From positions 1 to 64,000 of the forward strand of contig DF239536.1 in assembly GCA_000507305.1 (NCBI GenBank): a stretch of 64,000 nt of DNA, given 5' to 3'. The stretch is from Breviolum minutum Mf 1.05b.01 (lineage: Eukaryota; Sar; Dinophyceae; Suessiales; Symbiodiniaceae). Every line of letters starts with the position of its first letter. The stretch's first letter is position 1. The notes under the pieces were generated by a model. That model saw only the letters and a list, made by a program, of their open reading frames with translations, was not told where the DNA came from and did not search any database. Below are positions 53,859-63,780 of this stretch, one piece after another. The position numbers and the translations under genes were made by a program.

Positions 53859-54094
53859 AAAAAAACGGGTTGGTTGACGCGTTTTAGGGCGGGCTTGCAA
53901 CAGGAGGTGTTTTTGGATGAACTTCATCATGCTTGTTACACCTTCTTACTGGGTCCAAACCAAGGAGATAGAACTCCACTGGCTATGATATGCTGAACTT
54001 TTCCATTCCAAATCAAATTAACTATACAGTAAATCCCATGTTCTTCACTATGTTTTTCCTTACCTTCCCAGGTGATTTCATCATATTTTTTTTT

Positions 54095-54290
54095 CGATGA
54101 TCTTCTTTAACTGCATGGCAGTTCGAACTGCAGCTGTGTGACCAGTAAAGTCAGCATCAAAGCCCTGCTCCACGCCCCACGAGGGAATGGGAGGACCAAG
54201 GACCAACGTCAACTCTGGGAGAACCGACATGGAACCTCGGAGAAACACGACGCGGAGCGAAGGGGGAAGTCTGCATGAATTGTGGGTCTG
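54095..54290 (-). CDS. Candidate exon, unknown
   Basis: The frame reads LRVVFLRGSMSVLPELTLVL, then GPPIPSWGVEQGFDADFTGH and TAAVRTAMQLKKIIEKK. The GC content is above the surroundings. Follows the ubiquitin-like exon in gene order; no family recognised. Confidence 0.45.
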
Positions 54291-54327
54291 AATTTTAACC
54301 AAGCTTTTTTCAAAGGAGTTTCCTGGT

Positions 54328-54443
54328 TCCCTTAATAGGTGGTAGGTAGCATAAAATCACCCAATTGGCAATATATAAGTGGTATATAAGTGGTATATGC
54401 TGCCAATTGGGTGATTATATATCACCTACCACCTATTAAGGGA
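54328..54443. mobile_element. Long palindrome, family F
   Basis: CCCTTAATAGGTGGTAGGT...ATCACCCAATTGGCA in the left arm; TGCCAATTGGGTGAT...ACCTACCACCTATTAAGGG in the right arm. Arms of about 45-50 nt are almost perfectly complementary, separated by a short TATAAGTGG repeat. MITE-like; one copy seen. Confidence 0.8.
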
Positions 54444-54539
54444 AGCAGAAACAGCTATTGATTTTTTGGATTTGATATATAATTATCAATATATCTGACT
54501 ACAATGACCATGGGCATTTATCGGCTTCATCAATTTATG

Positions 54540-55100
54540 ATTACAAAAAATCGAGAAAATTTCAATCAAAACAATTTGAACTTAATGTAATTACACTATA
54601 ATCATATAGTTACAATTTATTATACAATATAATCATCTATATCATTGATATCAATCATTGATATCACGGATATCAATGATTCATATATTTTCCAAAACAC
54701 ATCTTTTTTGAAGCTCCAAACCAACTGAAAAACACCGCCACCACCAACCAACCAACTCCCCCCCCCTGCCAACTTGGGCACTATCCACACGGGCATCTCG
54801 CAACATGAGTTGGTCCTGCAGGCTTGGAGCCATGGGATCATCCCCTATGACGGATAGGTGACTTGCATGATTTTATGTCCCCAATTTCCTGGATATCTAA
54901 CCATGGTGACTTCAATCATATACCTAATGTGGTATATATATCCCTAATGGTATATCATGGTACCTTGGTACCTTGGATATCGGATATATACCTAATGTGG
55001 TTTTAATAACCATGACATACCATGGACATACCACTGGATTGGATCTACCCCTACCGTCGTAGGCTTGGCTTCAGGATGCAAAATCGTCACAAGGGTTTAT
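54540..55100. other. AT-rich repetitive intron-like stretch
   Basis: Repeats of GATATCAATGAT (54,640-54,685), and of TATACCTAATGTGGT and ACCATGACATACCATGG (54,915-55,030). One short candidate coding piece lies at 54,770-54,840 (LQDQLMLRDARVDSAQ, minus), which would follow the ubiquitin-like exon in frame order. Otherwise nothing. Confidence 0.4.
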
Positions 55101-55242
55101 CAATCCCAAACAATTTATCCAACTGATAGGGCTCTGTTGGTATATTTTGTATTTAATCAATATGATAATCTCTATAAACCAACAGGGCTTTTATAGGGAT
55201 TCCCCTTTTTTTTGCCTAAAAAAATGGAACCGATTTACGAAC

Positions 55243-55488
55243 CTACATGCTACACCGGGCCTCTGCCTGCCTTCCACAAATTGCCTCGACTCGACTCGGC
55301 TCAACACCAATCTCACCCATCCGGTCCCTCAAAATCTCGGTATTCAGCAACAAACGCTGTTGGTGTGCAGGGACACCTGTTTGAGCTGCCAGTTTTGCCT
55401 TTAATCTTCTCACGGTGTCAAAGGGCAACGCAGAAAATTCCAAGACCTCTCCGTTCACCATCCTGTCAGCAACTGGATCTCTGCACAT
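55243..55488 (-). CDS. Ubiquitin-like domain exon
   Basis: The minus-strand frame reads NGEVLEFSALPFDTVRRLKA, then KLAAQTGVPAHQQRLLLNTE. This is the beta-hairpin, TV-x2-LK helix and G-x-P-x2-QQRLL strand of the ubiquitin fold. Dinoflagellate proteins often begin with such a domain and continue into other repeats (recollection, not checked). It is therefore probably at or near the N-terminus of a gene running down to about 51 kb. No C-terminal Gly-Gly is seen, so not a conjugated modifier. Confidence 0.65.
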   Translation of the reverse strand: MCRDPVADRMVNGEVLEFSALPFDTVRRLKAKLAAQTGVPAHQQRLLLNTEILRDRMGEIGVEPSRVEAICGRQAEARCSM

Positions 55489-55710
55489 CTCTAATGCTGA
55501 GAGATGCTGAGGAGACTAGATTGGAAATCGATGGATTTTAACTTGAAATTTCTAAGTTATAGAAATGGAATCAACTTGATGTGTTGGACCGTGGTACCCT
55601 CAATCTTGCTCACCAACCAAAGTGAACTATGCTCCAGTTGTTTCGGGTGATATGCCGAATGTATCATACTTTTCATACTTATGTATAGTATTCTATACTC
55701 ATCTTCCATC

Positions 55711-56310
55711 TCAAAATCGGATTTTTCCTTCGCGCCATGGTAACCACAGTGAGAGTCCCGGAGTGTGAATGCCCAAGCCTGACTCGTACAGCGATAGGTT
55801 CCTGGTTTTCTGGATGCTCTGCCTCAAACTCCTGACAAAAGTGCTCATCATTCTCAGTTCATAGGTCTTTGACAGAAAAAAAGTTGATGAATCGTTGAGC
55901 TCTCTTTCCTTTGTTGGGTTTTTCTTTGATTTGTCGAGGCATATTGTGGATAAATCCTGATTGAGACTTGACATTGCCCTAGATCAACTGCAACACAATG
56001 AATCATAATGATAGATCATTTCAGCAGAAGTGAAACGATAAAGAATTACAAACATTACATTCCAGAAAAAGGCACCTTTGGTAATTACAAACTGTCAAAC
56101 ACCAAATCAGGTGTCACATTGAATTCCACAAAATAGATTGATCATTTTTGTTCACATCTTTTTTGTTCACCCGAAAAAACTTGTCACCGGGCCTTAGCGT
56201 CATGTACTTCATCATGATACTCATCCTCTTCATCCGCATTTGTCTTGGATGGTACTCCGCCCATGGCTGCGGCTGCCACGTTCCGCACTTGGGATCGCTG
56301 GGCACGATAA
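55711..56310 (-). CDS. 3' exons of IQ-rich gene
   Basis: Exon near 56,186-56,310 encodes RSQVRNVAAAAMGGVPSKTN and then ADEEDEYHDEVHDAKAR before a TGA, an acidic tail. A further open frame at 55,711-55,974 (FVRSLRQSIQKTRNLSLYES) may be an additional 3' exon, though two frames are open there. These follow the IQ exons of 57.6-61.2 kb in gene order. Confidence 0.4.
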
Positions 56311-56469
56311 GAAGTTGCAGACGTTGAGTTGAGTTGAAGGAGTTGAGTTACACCCAAAAAAGACATGAAACCCTTGAGAAATCCACCTGATTTTCGGAGA
56401 TTCGACACAGGAAGTTCATCAACATGACCCTCATGAATCATGAAGCTTACAAGTCATAGGTCGCACCTG

Positions 56470-59400
56470 CAGTCGTGCGGAAGCTCTGAAGAGCATGATC
56501 CGTTTCTTATGTGAGCGCCTGACGACATTGCAGAGCTGGAACCAAGACGGATCCATCATTGGAGCAGTTTAGATGACGTTTTTTCTCGAAGTATATAACA
56601 AGGTGCGTTTTACGTAGACATGTATGTACTAGAGATCATATAGTACTACACACCAAACATGTATAGAATGTAAATGTATGTAAATGTATGTAAATGTATA
56701 TTTATATTCGGAGGACAAGATTTAGAAAAACTCCCAGTCAAAGAACCGTGTAACACCAGAACGGGACCAACGAACTGAAAGTGCTCAGATAAATCTGCAG
56801 TCAAACGTGGCAGAAACATGCTTCAAAGTACCTCCGCTTCAAAATGATTCCCGGAACCAAGCCTAATATCAGCCACCTGCTGGCGAGCACAACCTCCAGC
56901 AAATTCTCGCTATGTTGGATTCAAAATAGAAACCCTGAGAGTCCCTTGAAGGCCATTCAATTCAATGGTCTTTCCGAAAAGAAAACCTTGTTTTACTACA
57001 AATGTATAATCAACAATTCCAGGAAACTACTAGCGTTAATAGTCTTTGACTTACAGGAAAATCCAACTTGCTTATGCAAATTTCTTGAAGCCAAGGCCAT
57101 CTTTGCTCAGAAAAATATGGGAACAGTCATAGCAACATCAGGAATGCACAACAACCAGGGCTTGCTTCCAGACTCAAAAGTTTTGAAAAGTAACTTGATG
57201 TCTGAAACACATGTCAGATCTGTAAAACCCTGGAAGTCCAACCACCCATTTTGTTACACTTGAGTCAACGAAGCATCTTGCTTTCTGCCAAAGGGAGGAA
57301 TCTTGATGTTAGTTGTGGTTGATTTCCAAAATAAAATTCATCCAGATGAGCAATGAAAAAAACATTGGTTATTTGCTGTGTATAGGGGATGAAACCCTAC
57401 CCAGTTATATAGGGATTACTTCATAAGCCATTGCAAGGATGCTTTTTAAACAACCAATATGACTCATGGAAATCCTTATAATGATTGGGAAAGCCCTAAA
57501 TAATCTCAGTATTTTTCCATGGAAATCCTATGAAAAATACTTCCTCATGGTTCATGGAAAGTTCCCGGGACCTCCGTGGCGTGGAAATCTACACCATCCA
57601 ACTGGGCTTTAGCACTTCCACGCCAACAGCTTTGGATTTTCACAACTGCTCTCTGTCGAGCCTCCAGATGCGGAGAATTCGATTTTTTGAATTCTGGTGA
57701 AATTGTGTTTATTTACTTTTTTAAAAGTTCATCCTGGAACACTAAACAACCAGATGTTTGGTATATGTTTCATTCTTGAACTCTAAACAACCCAGTTTTA
57801 ATATGGATGTTTGGTGAAACAACCGTTTTTTTATGTAATGGTTTGGAATCATCCAATTGAAACAACCATTGAAAGAAAGCTGGTTGTTTGGAGTTTAAGT
57901 TCATGTTCTGTCTCAATTTCTGTCAGGTTTTTAGAACTCCGATTCCGGCAATCAATCCCTTCAAACTAGGACACGAAATGTGATCCAATAGAATTCGACC
58001 GGACCTTCGGATTCACCAACGACAAAAGTCTTCGGATTTTTTGGCACCAAGATTCCTTTCAAAAATCAACGTACAGTAGTTGAAAAATAGATGGCGAACC
58101 GTCCCTATGTATTCGTTTATAAGGACCCTTTACTAGCCTACTTTTTGGTATCCGCCAGCCATCTATTTTGACCTTAAAGTAAGAGGATTGTTGCTGTCCT
58201 GCCCTGCCTGCTCTTGATCCCAAATAACCCGCATCTCTTTCATCTCTTGGCGGATAAGCCATGTACCTACCATGAACAGAAGCCATTCAAAGTTTTCTAT
58301 GCTGTGTCCGGTGGTCCTTGGAGTTTTGGGATATGGGAACCCACAAAAAACGCTCATCTTCTTCTTGATCTTGAAAGTTTTGACAGTCTTAAGGCTTCAG
58401 ATACAGATGTTGCTCTCACTTTTCGGATCTTCAAACCACTTCAAATTGCAGCAGGTTCACGAATGGAACAGCGAACCAGCTTTGCTGCATGCTTCACAAC
58501 GCGTCGGCGTGCCTTGACAAAATGCACTCAGTCCACAACAAAAAAGGGTGGATTCCAGATACTACTGTTGATGCTTCAGAAATCCCAAACAACCACCATG
58601 GGATGAAGCTAAAACTATGGCAAAGTAATTGGGATTTCAACTACAAGTACTGGATTTCAGAGCCATCAACAATAGCACAAGGCCTATAAGTCCCATCTGG
58701 TGAAAAGTCTCCTTCCAAGATGATCCTAGCTGTAGTCAGCAGCTGATTCGATTTTCGTTGGTCGTAGGCCTCTACGTTGATGCTGGCCATCCGTGCTCTG
58801 GCGACACGTTGAATTCTTACCTCAGCTCGGAAGAATCTTCCAAGGTGGGATGACATGTCATCCGCATTACGAAACTGCTACAATGACAACATTGCCCTTG
58901 ATGTTCTTGATTGGTAGGCGGTCAATTTGTCTTTCCTATGCTTCCTAGGAGTTTTTTACACAATTCTTACCTGAACAATTCAGAAGCAGTCTTGAGTCTT
59001 TGTCACAAAATCCCTTAGATTCCTCTGATTCAACGGCCTTAGTGATATGGGTGTTTCCAAAAATAGGGGTACCCCCAAATCATGCATTTTAATAGGGTTT
59101 TCCAGTATAAACCATCCATTTTGGGGTACGCCTATTTTCGGAAACATCCATATGTCCGACAACGATTTGGCTGAGTCCTCCCACAGCTGCTTCAATGGCT
59201 TGTTTCAAGTTCTTTCGCGTCAGGAAGCCGATGGTATGGCGCTGGGCAGCGGTTGGCGAAGGGGATTTCTAGAAATGGGAATATAAGAAACCCTATAACA
59301 AAGGGTAGTGTTTAACCCCTTACATAACTAGTTGGTGGTTGAACCAACCCAATTGAAAAATATGAGTCAAAATGGGAATCTTCCCCAGGTATGGGGTGGA

Positions 59401-61175
59401 AATAAAAAATATTTGAAACCACCACCTGGATAACCTAAACAACCAGGGCTCAATTTCATTGCTCAAATGTGTTGCTGGGAAGCTGAATCCTTTATTTCTT
59501 CTCGAAGTGTTGCAGTTTCATAGTCTCATCATCTGAGTTTTCGGGGTATAAAGGGATTTCTGCGATGCGTAAGATGACAATTATAGGCACCAAAACAAGA
59601 CTGGTGCTGGAAAACGCACCAAGGGAGATATAGAGTGAATCTTGGAGATAGAAAAATGTGCCAAAAATGTACAAAAACCCATGCTATTTGTGGACACCTC
59701 ACTTCGCTTGTGGGGCAAAGGTGGACAAAATCCAGGCGAAAGCAATCACTTTGGAGCAGAGAAGAGAAGGAATGCATCTGACATTGGAGGATTCCGCAGT
59801 AGCTTTAAGAAAGCATCAAACTTATAAGACAAATAGAAGCCATGAAACCCACTCAGTACCGGGTGGTATGAATCATATTTCATAATTCATCTGTTCAAGC
59901 ATTACCATTATGTCGCTCGCGAATATCATCATCTTCTGATTTCGTATCTCCATTTTTACAGACATACCGGACACCCACCTGGATCACCACGGCCGCACGG
60001 TGTCGTCGGATGGCAATACGCACCAAGAAGCCACGCAGGTGACGTTGGATCGTCACAGCAGCCTGCGGGGCCCAAAGGTTTGGAAGAAAATCGTCAAAAC
60101 AAACTGTCAAAAATTGAGCCACGAAAAAAAAACCTTACTACTTTCCATTGAATCCTGGTTGGTTAATAGGGATCCTTATAATGGTTTATTATAGTCCCTA
60201 TATAACTGGGTAGGATTTCATCCCCTATATAACCCAACCAACCAAGGTTTTTTCCAATGCTCAATTGACAACAGCAGGCACACGAAGACTCAAGACCTCC
60301 AACATCACACAGGAGCTTCACAAGAAGTTTGGTGTCTTTTAAGATGACCAACCCCCCAAACTCCATTTGCACTATTTTTTGTGGGAAATCCTTCAAGAAA
60401 ATGTCCCTACAGCATCCAGCATCATTTGATTCCCCAACACATAGGTATAATTCAATGACCCATGAAGACTTCCGTGTAGGTCCACATAAACCCCAACCTT
60501 GGTCCGTCGACCCCTGCGAACCTGAGAGAGCCACGTGGGACTCAACTTGCAAACACGCAATAATTTGAAGATGAGCCCAGTTTGAATCAGATGAATGAAG
60601 TAAGCATAAAGCTCGCCACACAGGCCAAATTTGTGCAGAAAGATGCCTAGTTAAATCATGTTTTTTTTCGCATCGTGTCAAGATAACAAAATCTTACTGT
60701 AAATTACGTGAATCATTTTATGATTGCCATTGCTCGCACTTTCTTTGGCAGATCTTTCTAGGAGCTCCGGCTGCGAAGGCACGCCACATAGCTTGAATCC
60801 TAAGAACGCCATGGCAAAGCTGGACGAGTATTGTTGAAATCTTAGACCACGCTGCCATTGTGCATTCACATCCAGTCATACTTGGATGTTTTCCGGACGG
60901 AAGTGGATGGATCCACGGTGAACGTATCAATGGGTTCATTTCACCCCAATATACCCCCACTTAGAAGTAGGTTAAGTTATAACCCATATTGATCCTATGG
61001 ATCGATCCACTTCCGTGGGACGGGGGAACGTCACGATGCGATTTTGGGAACGCCAAGGAACTTCGTGGCTGCTTTCGTTTCTCGGCGATTTTGATCGTAG
61101 TTCTGGACCTTGTGCCTGTGATATTCCCGCCAAAAGTGCTGGATCTTCTCGGTGGCACTCCTTAAGGACCAAAAC
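56470..61175 (-). CDS. IQ-motif-rich multi-exon gene
   Basis: A series of minus-strand exons, many with an IQ motif: about 61,060-61,170 (ATEKIQHFWREYHRHKVQ); about 60,735-60,850 (VLRIQAMWRAFAAGAPRK); 59,979-60,062, exactly 84 nt phase 0/0 (AAVTIQRHLRGFLVRIAIRR, then a second VVIQ); about 59,160-59,240 (AAQRHTIGFLTRKNLKQAI); about 58,700-58,850 (EVRIQRVARARMASINVEA); about 58,450-58,530 (FVKARRRVVKHAAKLVRC); about 57,575-57,680 (RAVVKIQSCWRGSAKAQLD); about 56,470-56,560 (VVRRSHKKRIMLFRASARL). Serial IQ motifs imply an extended helix clad with calmodulin-like light chains, as in myosin necks or ASPM-type proteins. No motor or other catalytic exon was recognised in the window. Confidence 0.65.
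56669..56700. repeat. (TAAATGTATG)3 short tandem repeat
   Basis: Three 10-bp repeats in an intron of the IQ-rich gene. Confidence 0.8.
56844..57263 (+). other. Plus-strand 139-codon ORF, doubtful
   Basis: The only plus-strand ORF over 130 codons in the right half. It has a plausible composition (LDLQENPTCLCKFLEAKA-like stretches) but no domain. It lies inside an intron of a minus-strand gene. It may be a pseudo-exon or chance; listed for completeness. Confidence 0.2.
57366..57457. mobile_element. MITE-like family B (inverted orientation)
   Basis: TATAGGGGATGAAACCCTACCCAGTTATATAGGGATTA with AAACAACCAAT end; the reverse orientation of the copy at 60,154. Confidence 0.75.
58565..58672. mobile_element. 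MITE-like family K
   Basis: CTGTTGATGCTTCAGAAATCCCAAACAACC...GGATTTCAGAGCCATCAACA. Matches 52,903-53,015 in termini and length. Confidence 0.8.
59045..59154. mobile_element. MITE-like family A
   Basis: Best-preserved copy, 110 bp, ATATGGGTGTTTCCAAAAATAG to CTATTTTCGGAAACATCCATATG. Its conceptual translation begins MGVSKNRGTPKSCILIGF, a peptide that appears in gene models only because this element is inserted into them. Confidence 0.9.
59326..59446. mobile_element. MITE-like family C
   Basis: AACTAGTTGGTGGTT...AAATATGAGTCAAAATGGG...CCCCAGGTATGGGG...AACCACCACCTGG. Related copies at 61,235-61,348 and, half-length, 61,662-61,745. Confidence 0.75.
60154..60247. mobile_element. MITE-like family B
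   Basis: CCTGGTTGGTTAATAGGGATCCTTATAATGG...CCCTATATAACTGGGTAGGATTTCATCCCC...AACCAACCAAGG, with long inverted arms. Confidence 0.85.
60894..61024. mobile_element. MITE-like family J
   Basis: CCGGACGGAAGTGGATGGATCCA...TGGATCGATCCACTTCCGTGGGAC; arms about 25 nt. Lies in an intron of the IQ-rich gene. Confidence 0.8.
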
Positions 61176-61234
61176 CAATGACCCAGGGTCCGGCCGTTTG
61201 GCTGCATAGAATTCACACACAACTTAGTCACTCT

Positions 61235-61348
61235 CTAGTTGGTGGTTTGATTCCACCCACCTGAAAAATATATGCTCGTCAAATTGGGGATCATTTCCCC
61301 AGGGAGGTAGGGGTGAACATAAGAAATATTTGAGTTGCCACCAACTAG
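61235..61348. mobile_element. MITE-like family C
   Basis: CTAGTTGGTGGTTTGATTCC...GGCAACTC-like complement ending GCCACCAACTAG; the inner CATTTCCCCAGGGAGG matches the copies at 59,326 and 61,662. Confidence 0.85.
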
Positions 61349-61379
61349 CTCTTGAATGACTGAATTACATGAAACCACC

Positions 61380-61486
61380 GCGATGAATTCTTCAAAGAGA
61401 GCTTTGAGGCTCGAACTTTCGCAAGAGCTGCGATTGTTGTGCTGCAGGTACCAGGCCCTTAAATCAAAGTTGGATCTAACATCCAA
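61380..61486 (-). CDS. Candidate 5' exon of IQ-rich gene
   Basis: One minus-strand frame reads STTIAALAKVRASKLSLKNS, an IQ-like helix. Another frame (NFDLRAWYLQHNNRSSCESS) is also open. Located just upstream of the 61.1-kb IQ exon. Frame choice uncertain. Confidence 0.3.
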
Positions 61487-61539
61487 AAGCTTGGGGATGA
61501 AACCATCTCAACATGCGAGACCTCCCATCTTTCACTACC

Positions 61540-61745
61540 CTCCAGAAAATGATCATCACATCTCCCTCCCACCAAATGGGGAAGCTGGGAAAATCATCAT
61601 TTTTTTAAGTGCCGGCTGGGAAAAGGGGATATGTCTTCACGTTCCCTGGAGAGTCATATTTGAAAAATAATATGCTCGTCAAATTGGATCATTTCCCCTA
61701 TGTTCGGCGTTTAAAAAACATTTGAAACCACCACCTAGTAACTCC
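61540..61745. mobile_element. Adjacent family D and half family C elements
   Basis: 61,540-61,651 is a family-D inverted repeat (CTCCAGAAAATGATCATCACATCTCCC...GGGGATATGTCTTCACGTTCCCTGGAG). It is followed within 11 bp by a truncated family-C element (AATATGCTCGTCAAATTGG...AACCACCACCTAGT). Confidence 0.8.
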
Positions 61746-62255
61746 ATGGATGAAATTCTAAACAACCACACTGGGACGGTGTTAAAACCTTGTAAATAAT
61801 GGTAGATTTGAAAAACTACCTTTCCCTCAACTGGTTTTCGTTGATTCCCCGGATTTCTGATCAAAATCTGATGAATCTCGGGTGCGACGGGGCACTGCAT
61901 CCATCTCTTTATTGCCAACGGCAGGATCAGGTTTGCGTTGTCGCATCCTGGCGAGATGTAGGGAGATGTAGGAAACAGAATGGGGAATAGAAACCCAATT
62001 TCAGGAGATTCTCCAAATGACTTCCTTCTTATTTTGGATACATTCAATCATGAAAAATCCCCCCATCACCACCAGGATTCCAGTTTTTGCATCTCAAAAG
62101 AGGCAAGTTGTGGACTGATGCAACTCCAAATAAAAACCAACGGTTTTGCGAGAGTTGCGACCCTTGTTTCTCACAACCACCATGATTCAACTGTTGCATC
62201 TGCAAGACCCTCCTCGGAGGTCTCTTCGAACCCTGGCAGCCATTTGAGATGTAAA
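61746..62255. other. No firm gene
   Basis: The minus-strand frame at about 61,850-61,960 (LILPLAIKRWMQCPVAPEIH) could be a degenerate IQ exon but has no clear splice sites. The rest is AT-rich with short ORFs. Confidence 0.3.
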
Positions 62256-62258
62256 ATA

Positions 62259-62360
62259 CACCCCTGAAGATTAACATGGAACATAATCATGGAGGTTTGG
62301 AAGATCATGTTCCTTTCTAAGTGGGTGATTTGAAGGTTCCATGTTAATCTTCCAGGGTGT
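62259..62360. mobile_element. MITE-like family E
   Basis: ACACCCCTGAAGATTAACATGGA at the left end and TCCATGTTAATCTTCCAGGGTGT at the right end, with an inner palindromic CATGGAGGTTTGGAAGATCATG region. Confidence 0.9.
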
Positions 62361-62929
62361 ACCAGCTGGATCTACAAAAATGTTCTGCTTTTGTACTGTT
62401 TTTTCATATCCTTGATGCATTGCAATACCTTCCGAATTTTCATGAAATGACTTTCCGGTGAAAAACCTATCGTTTTTTTTGCAATCTTTGAAGGGAAAAT
62501 CCAAAATCTATCAATCCAAGAAAATTACAACACACCCTGATATCACACCCGTTTTACAGTCCCCCTACCTGACTATGAAAGGAATCCCTTGTTTTGGCCT
62601 GTTGGTAAAGGTTTAGGGGTGTGTTCCAAAGGTGTGTTGAAACAACCTCAGAATCAAGTAAATGTAAACCCTAATGCTGGATTTCATCATCTCTATGGGA
62701 TTTTCGAAAATCCCAGCTGAGGTGATGGACATCTGTGGAGCGGGAGGAACGACCTCAAAGGTTGTTCACAGCTTTTAGAGCCGTTGAATTTTTGCCCCTG
62801 ACAAAAATGCCGTTAGACCCATTTTAGGAAAGGAATTTGTTCATCTTCCAAAAAAAACAAAAAAATCAAGAACACATGTTCAGGTGCTATAATTAATATC
62901 TATGTCATGTTAGTTTTGGGGAGGGTTTT

Positions 62930-63065
62930 AAAAAGCTGCACGCGGTTTGTTGGGCATCTCCCATGTCGGTGTTTGGAAGATACATCGGATACTTTGCCAA
63001 GGCGGTGGCGTGGCGACCCCGTCTCTTGGACCGAACCAGTGTCCTGAGATCAGGTTGTTGTGGAA
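62930..63065 (-). CDS. Candidate exon, unknown
   Basis: The minus-strand frame reads DLRTLVRSKRRGRHATALAK and then YPMYLPNTDMGDAQQTAC; an alternative frame is also open. GC-rich relative to flanks. Continues the minus-strand series. Confidence 0.3.
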
Positions 63066-63177
63066 AACAAAAATGGATCCGTGATGCTGCACAACTAAAA
63101 CTCAAATGACTCAAAATCCAACGCCCAGAATAAAAAGACTTGAATTGAATCTATCCAAGAAATCACCAACAGGACCT

Positions 63178-63241
63178 AATGAACGGACCCCTACACCTGA
63201 GTATCTAATAACTCTAGCAACTTACTTAGGGGTCCGTTGGT
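63178..63241. repeat. Short inverted repeat
   Basis: AACGGACCCCTA near 63,182 pairs with TAGGGGTCCGTT ending at 63,239; loop about 35 bp. Confidence 0.65.
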
Positions 63242-63344
63242 AAGGTCCCATTCAATTTTTGATGGACTCAAAATCCAACCCCCCAAGAAAAAAAAGACAT
63301 GAATTTGAATTCTATTGAATCTGGTGATGATTAACTAACTCCCG

Positions 63345-63485
63345 CTTCTTCAAGTCCGTCCTCGCGTTCCGTGGAACTTCGGTGCTCAATGACCAAAGGC
63401 GGAGGACTTGGTGGCGCAGGCCGAACCTACCAGTAGCAGGGCGCAGCAGGGTTGAGATGTGGGGGTTTCCATAGGTGTTTCGTTT
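63345..63485 (-). CDS. Candidate exon, unknown
   Basis: The minus-strand frame reads NTYGNPHISTLLRPATGRFG, then LRHQVLRLWSLSTEVPRN. A second frame (PAPPSPPPLVIEHRSSTE) is also open. GC-rich, exon-like; no family recognised. Confidence 0.35.
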
Positions 63486-63524
63486 GGATCGGACATGGGA
63501 ACACAACATGGTACATGTACAACT

Positions 63525-63627
63525 TACCCTCTGGTAAACTAACGTAGCAATGGAATATCCCCATGTTTAATAGGAAATACATCTTCAAATGGTGGATTTC
63601 CCATTGCTATGTTAGTTTACCGGAGTG
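63525..63627. mobile_element. MITE-like family G
   Basis: TACCCTCTGGTAAACTAACGTAGCAATGG at the left and CCATTGCTATGTTAGTTTACCGGAG at the right. A second left end starts at 63,966 and is cut by the window edge. Confidence 0.9.
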
Positions 63628-63780
63628 TAGAACTTACAACAGAAAAATCTGATTTATATATTTCCTGGATCTTCCTTTTGTATGTAAAGATTGTATGCCG
63701 AAAATTCACCAACACCAAGAAACCCTACCAAAAGGCAGGTTTCATGTTACATATCTAGAAGATCCAGGTTGTAATGCACT

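Noticed and set aside
60163-60681. 172-codon minus-strand ORF
   Set aside because: About 30 residues at the C-terminus come from the family-B element; the rest has no domain, splice context or conserved counterpart.
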